From: Acidimicrobiaceae bacterium
GTDB lineage: Bacteria > Actinomycetota > Acidimicrobiia > Acidimicrobiales > UBA8592
Assembly (NCBI GenBank): GCA_002722525.1
Contig: PBMJ01000016.1
Span: 20,269 to 38,051, forward strand
DNA length: 17,783 bases
Direction of reading: 5' to 3'
Shown here: positions 15,750 to 17,783 of the stretch, in pieces
How the letters are laid out: every line of letters starts with the position of its first letter
Numbering within the stretch: position 1 is the first letter of the stretch
The notes under the pieces: generated by a model
What the model was told of the DNA's origin: nothing
Seen by the model: only the letters and a program-made list of their open reading frames with translations
Databases searched by the model: none
Translations under genes and position numbers: made by a program

Positions 15750-16601
15750 ATGCTAGAGAACTACACCTTCTGGGAAAATAAACCCAATAAAACAGGCGGC
15801 GTCCTGATTGCTGCGTTTGAAGGATGGAATGATGCTGGGAATGCATCAAGTTGGGCTCTTAAACATTTACGAGAAGATTTCGATGCCAAACAGTTTGCCT
15901 ATATTGAGGCGGAACAATTTTACGACTTTTCTGAAACCCGACCATTAGTTCATCTTGATGAAAATGGTCGACAGTTAGATTGGCCAGTGACCAGATTTAG
16001 TGCAGATTCAGGGCAAAATATTTTTCTGATTGAAGGTGTAGAACCTCAATTACAATGGAAAACCTTCGTAGAAGAGATTAACTCAATAGCAAGTAGCCTC
16101 GAAGTTTCTATGGCGATAACGCTCGGTTCACTTCTCACAGAAGTTCCGCACACACGCCCAGTAATGATTTATGGGTTCAGCGAAGACGCAGAAACAAACT
16201 CTAGGCTTAATCTTCAAAAATCAATGTATGAAGGGCCAACAGGAATTATTGGCGTTCTCAATCAAACCATCCAAGAAGCTGGTATTCCCTCAATTTCCTT
16301 ATGGGCTACTGTTCCCAACTATGTTTCAGGAGCTGCGTCACCTAAAGCAACTTTGGCACTTATCGAAAAATTAAATGAAATACTGCCTGAGAGATCTATA
16401 ACAACAGAATTAGAAATAGCATCTGCAGCGTATGAAAGACAGGTCGATCAACTTATCGAAAACGATGAGGATATGAAAGCATACGTCACTGATTTAGAAT
16501 ACAGATACGACCAGGGGGAATTTAAAGCAGACCCTGCATCTGGATTCGGTGACCAAGTTGAACGGTGGCTTCGCGATGGGTCAAACCCCGAAGAGGCGTA
16601 A
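15750..16601 (+). CDS. PAC2 (proteasome assembly chaperone 2)-family protein
   Basis: The 283 residues match the actinobacterial PAC2 family: an early GGVLIAAFEGWNDAGNASSWAL segment, the FYDFSETRPLV block, LEVSMAITLGSLLTEVPHTRPV, YEGPTGIIGVLNQT and SLWATVPNYVSGAASPKATLALI, then a charged helical tail rich in Glu and Asp. Archaeal and eukaryotic relatives assist proteasome assembly. The actinobacterial members often occur near proteasome or housekeeping genes, and their role is not fixed by sequence. No proteasome gene is in this window. It is followed by an intrinsic terminator. Confidence 0.88.
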   Translation: MLENYTFWENKPNKTGGVLIAAFEGWNDAGNASSWALKHLREDFDAKQFAYIEAEQFYDFSETRPLVHLDENGRQLDWPVTRFSADSGQNIFLIEGVEPQLQWKTFVEEINSIASSLEVSMAITLGSLLTEVPHTRPVMIYGFSEDAETNSRLNLQKSMYEGPTGIIGVLNQTIQEAGIPSISLWATVPNYVSGAASPKATLALIEKLNEILPERSITTELEIASAAYERQVDQLIENDEDMKAYVTDLEYRYDQGEFKADPASGFGDQVERWLRDGSNPEEA

Positions 16602-16640
16602 CCAGAACAGCAGGAAGTTCTAGACTTCGTCTGGGTTTTT
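16602..16640 (+). terminator. Intrinsic terminator after the PAC2-family gene
   Basis: CCAGA (16602-16606) pairs with TCTGG (16630-16634), enclosing a second stem GAAGT/ACTTC (16614-16618 and 16624-16628) with a TCTAG loop, and GTTTTT follows at 16635-16640. It starts right after the TAA. The structure overlaps the last codons of the convergent NUDIX gene, and its reverse complement has no U-tract, so it terminates only the plus strand. Confidence 0.65.
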
Positions 16641-17294
16641 CCAAGCAGGTCTTCGCGGTGCATCAAATTGCACTTCAATTGGCTCATTACGCACTGCTCG
16701 GAAAGCCTGATCCACCCAATTTCCTGATCCTGCCAAAGGTTCGGGAAGGGAGTCTTGGGAGAAGAAACCGACATCTTGGCACTCTAGAGGATGAGGCTTT
16801 AGTGTCCCTCCAATAACTTTGCATTGGAAAACAATTGAATACAGGGGCATTCTTGTAAAACCTCCTCGGACACCATCAAGAATCGAAATGATGCGAAGGG
16901 CTTCAACCTCCATACCTGTTTCTTCCAGAACTTCTTTTTCAGCTATTTCTGCAGCTGAGTACCCCACGTCTGCAAAACCTGTAGGAAATAGCCAAACTCC
17001 AGAATCTGATCTTTGAATAAGAAGAAGTTCCTCATCATCGTTACCAACGACAGCCCCTATAGCTATCTTTGGAGTCACATAACCAGGTATACCTTCCCCA
17101 ACTGAACGCATCCATTCATCAACCTTCTCTTCAGGTTGATCAGCCCCAGATAGATGCGACTGAATATCAGCTGCCACATTTAGTACTTCTTCGTAACGTT
17201 CCCGCTCATAAAGATTTTCAGTAAATGCAAGACCCGTTCTTGCAATTCCAGCAAGAGCTTCACTCCATCGAACAAGGTTGTGCTCATCCGTCAT
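16620..17294 (-). CDS. NUDIX hydrolase with N-terminal helical domain
   Basis: The 224-residue protein begins with a helical region of about 70 residues (VRWSEALAGIARTGLAFT onward), the NUDIX N-terminal domain (PF12535 type) found in ADP-ribose or sugar-nucleotide pyrophosphatases. The NUDIX box at 106-128 runs from GFADVGYSAAEIAEKE to EETGM: the metal-binding EE at 124-125 is intact, but the first Glu of GX5EX7RE is Tyr112 and the Arg is Lys120. PLYSIVFQCKVIGG and HPLECQDVGFF follow. A hydrolase acting on a nucleoside-diphosphate compound is likely; the exact substrate is unknown. The ATG lies inside the upstream ACT gene by 11 bases, so the two are translationally linked. Confidence 0.88.
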   Translation of the reverse strand: MTDEHNLVRWSEALAGIARTGLAFTENLYERERYEEVLNVAADIQSHLSGADQPEEKVDEWMRSVGEGIPGYVTPKIAIGAVVGNDDEELLLIQRSDSGVWLFPTGFADVGYSAAEIAEKEVLEETGMEVEALRIISILDGVRGGFTRMPLYSIVFQCKVIGGTLKPHPLECQDVGFFSQDSLPEPLAGSGNWVDQAFRAVRNEPIEVQFDAPRRPAWKNPDEV

Positions 17295-17783
17295 TTGACT
17301 TCCTTTGCATCACGGTTGAGATTTCAATTGCATGCCGAACAGCTTCTCGAATTTCCTCAGCATGTGTTTGGTCAACTATTTTCTTTCCTGCACTATCCAA
17401 AACATAGAAAGAGTCCACAACATCAGCGCCAAGCGTCTGTACTTTCGCACTAAGAATATTCAGGTCAAGCGAGCTTAGCGCCCGGGTAATCTGATATAAC
17501 AACCCCATCCCATTTAGAGCAGATACTTCCACCACTGTTGCTGAAGAAGAAGTCTTATTATCTATCTTCACGTCAGTTCCTACCACTCTGTCTGGGAAGT
17601 TTTGGGGTGACTGCAAGTAATACGTTTTCATTCTTTCTGAAAGACGAGCAGCTATGGCAACACGACCACGAACTGAATCCTGAACAAAAACACAAACCGA
17701 ATCCCAATCAATTTCTCGGGTGGTACTAGGGGAGACGCGGAAGACTGCGAGAACCATTCCAAAATCTGTATGCGCGACTGCTT
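17284..17783 (-). CDS. GlnD-like ACT-domain protein, C-terminal part (5' truncated by window edge)
   Basis: The frame is open through the right edge, so the start is outside. The visible residues show two regulatory-type segments, the second with the ACT pattern VVEVSALNGMGLLYQITRAL, LDLNILSAKVQTLGADVVDSFYVLD. This resembles the last ACT domain of the PII uridylyltransferase/uridylyl-removing enzyme, GlnD, where glutamine binding controls its activity. A stand-alone two-ACT regulator is also possible because the nucleotidyltransferase and HD domains are not visible. It ends 11 bases inside the NUDIX gene. Confidence 0.8.
   Translation of the reverse strand, partial: AVAHTDFGMVLAVFRVSPSTTREIDWDSVCVFVQDSVRGRVAIAARLSERMKTYYLQSPQNFPDRVVGTDVKIDNKTSSSATVVEVSALNGMGLLYQITRALSSLDLNILSAKVQTLGADVVDSFYVLDSAGKKIVDQTHAEEIREAVRHAIEISTVMQRKSNDG

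Overview
The window looks like a moderately low-GC chromosome of an Actinomycetota member, probably a free-living aquatic Acidimicrobiia-like lineage. This rests on family content: a HelD/HelR-type RNA polymerase recycling ATPase, a PAC2-family protein, an actinobacterial glycosyltransferase/methyltransferase/alpha-alpha-toroid cluster, and a NUDIX enzyme with its own N-terminal domain behind a GlnD-like ACT protein. GTG and TTG starts are frequent and several genes have little or no Shine-Dalgarno (SD) sequence. The taxonomic call is an inference. No rRNA, tRNA, insertion sequence, prophage or CRISPR array was seen. Genes are packed tightly and no gene-free stretch exceeds 300 bases.

Layout. 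1-1608 (+) is the C-terminal part of a large FtsX/MacB-type ABC permease. It converges on a HelD/HelR-like helicase (1615-3690, -) whose reading frame and N-terminal homology extend past the first ATG to an apparent ATT start behind a strong SD. 3861-7745 (+) holds hemE, a hemY-type oxidase (hemE stop overlaps its start as ATGA) and lnt; lnt converges on dtd (-) and they share a CTAG at their stop codons. 8308-11390 (+) is a compact set: GT4 glycosyltransferase, class I methyltransferase and an alpha-alpha-toroid protein with a QW-like motif. On the opposite strand, 13002 down to 11401, lie a GtrA-like membrane protein, a second methyltransferase that probably belongs to the same pathway, and a BCP-type peroxiredoxin. 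13118-15178 (+) encodes a secreted lipoprotein with a clostripain-type (C11) peptidase domain. Then come a GNAT acetyltransferase (-), a PAC2-family protein (+) with a good intrinsic terminator, a NUDIX hydrolase (-) and the C-terminal end of a GlnD-like ACT-domain protein (-, cut by the right edge).

The main observation is the peroxiredoxin at 11401-11853 (-). Its frame is interrupted only by one TGA, exactly at the peroxidatic cysteine (TPG-TGA-T), with a Cys five codons later at the resolving position and intact family sequence on both sides. It reads best as a selenocysteine peroxiredoxin; a six-frame ORF caller would keep only its C-terminal half. Two other points merit checking: the Lnt homologue has Ser where the catalytic nucleophile Cys is expected, and the helicase appears to start at ATT.

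How the genes fit together: haem synthesis, lipoprotein maturation (Lnt), a surface lipoprotein peptidase, a probable envelope-glycan pathway (GT, two methyltransferases, toroid protein, GtrA) and small housekeeping or stress functions (Dtd, peroxiredoxin, HelD, NUDIX). The envelope grouping is inferred from gene order.
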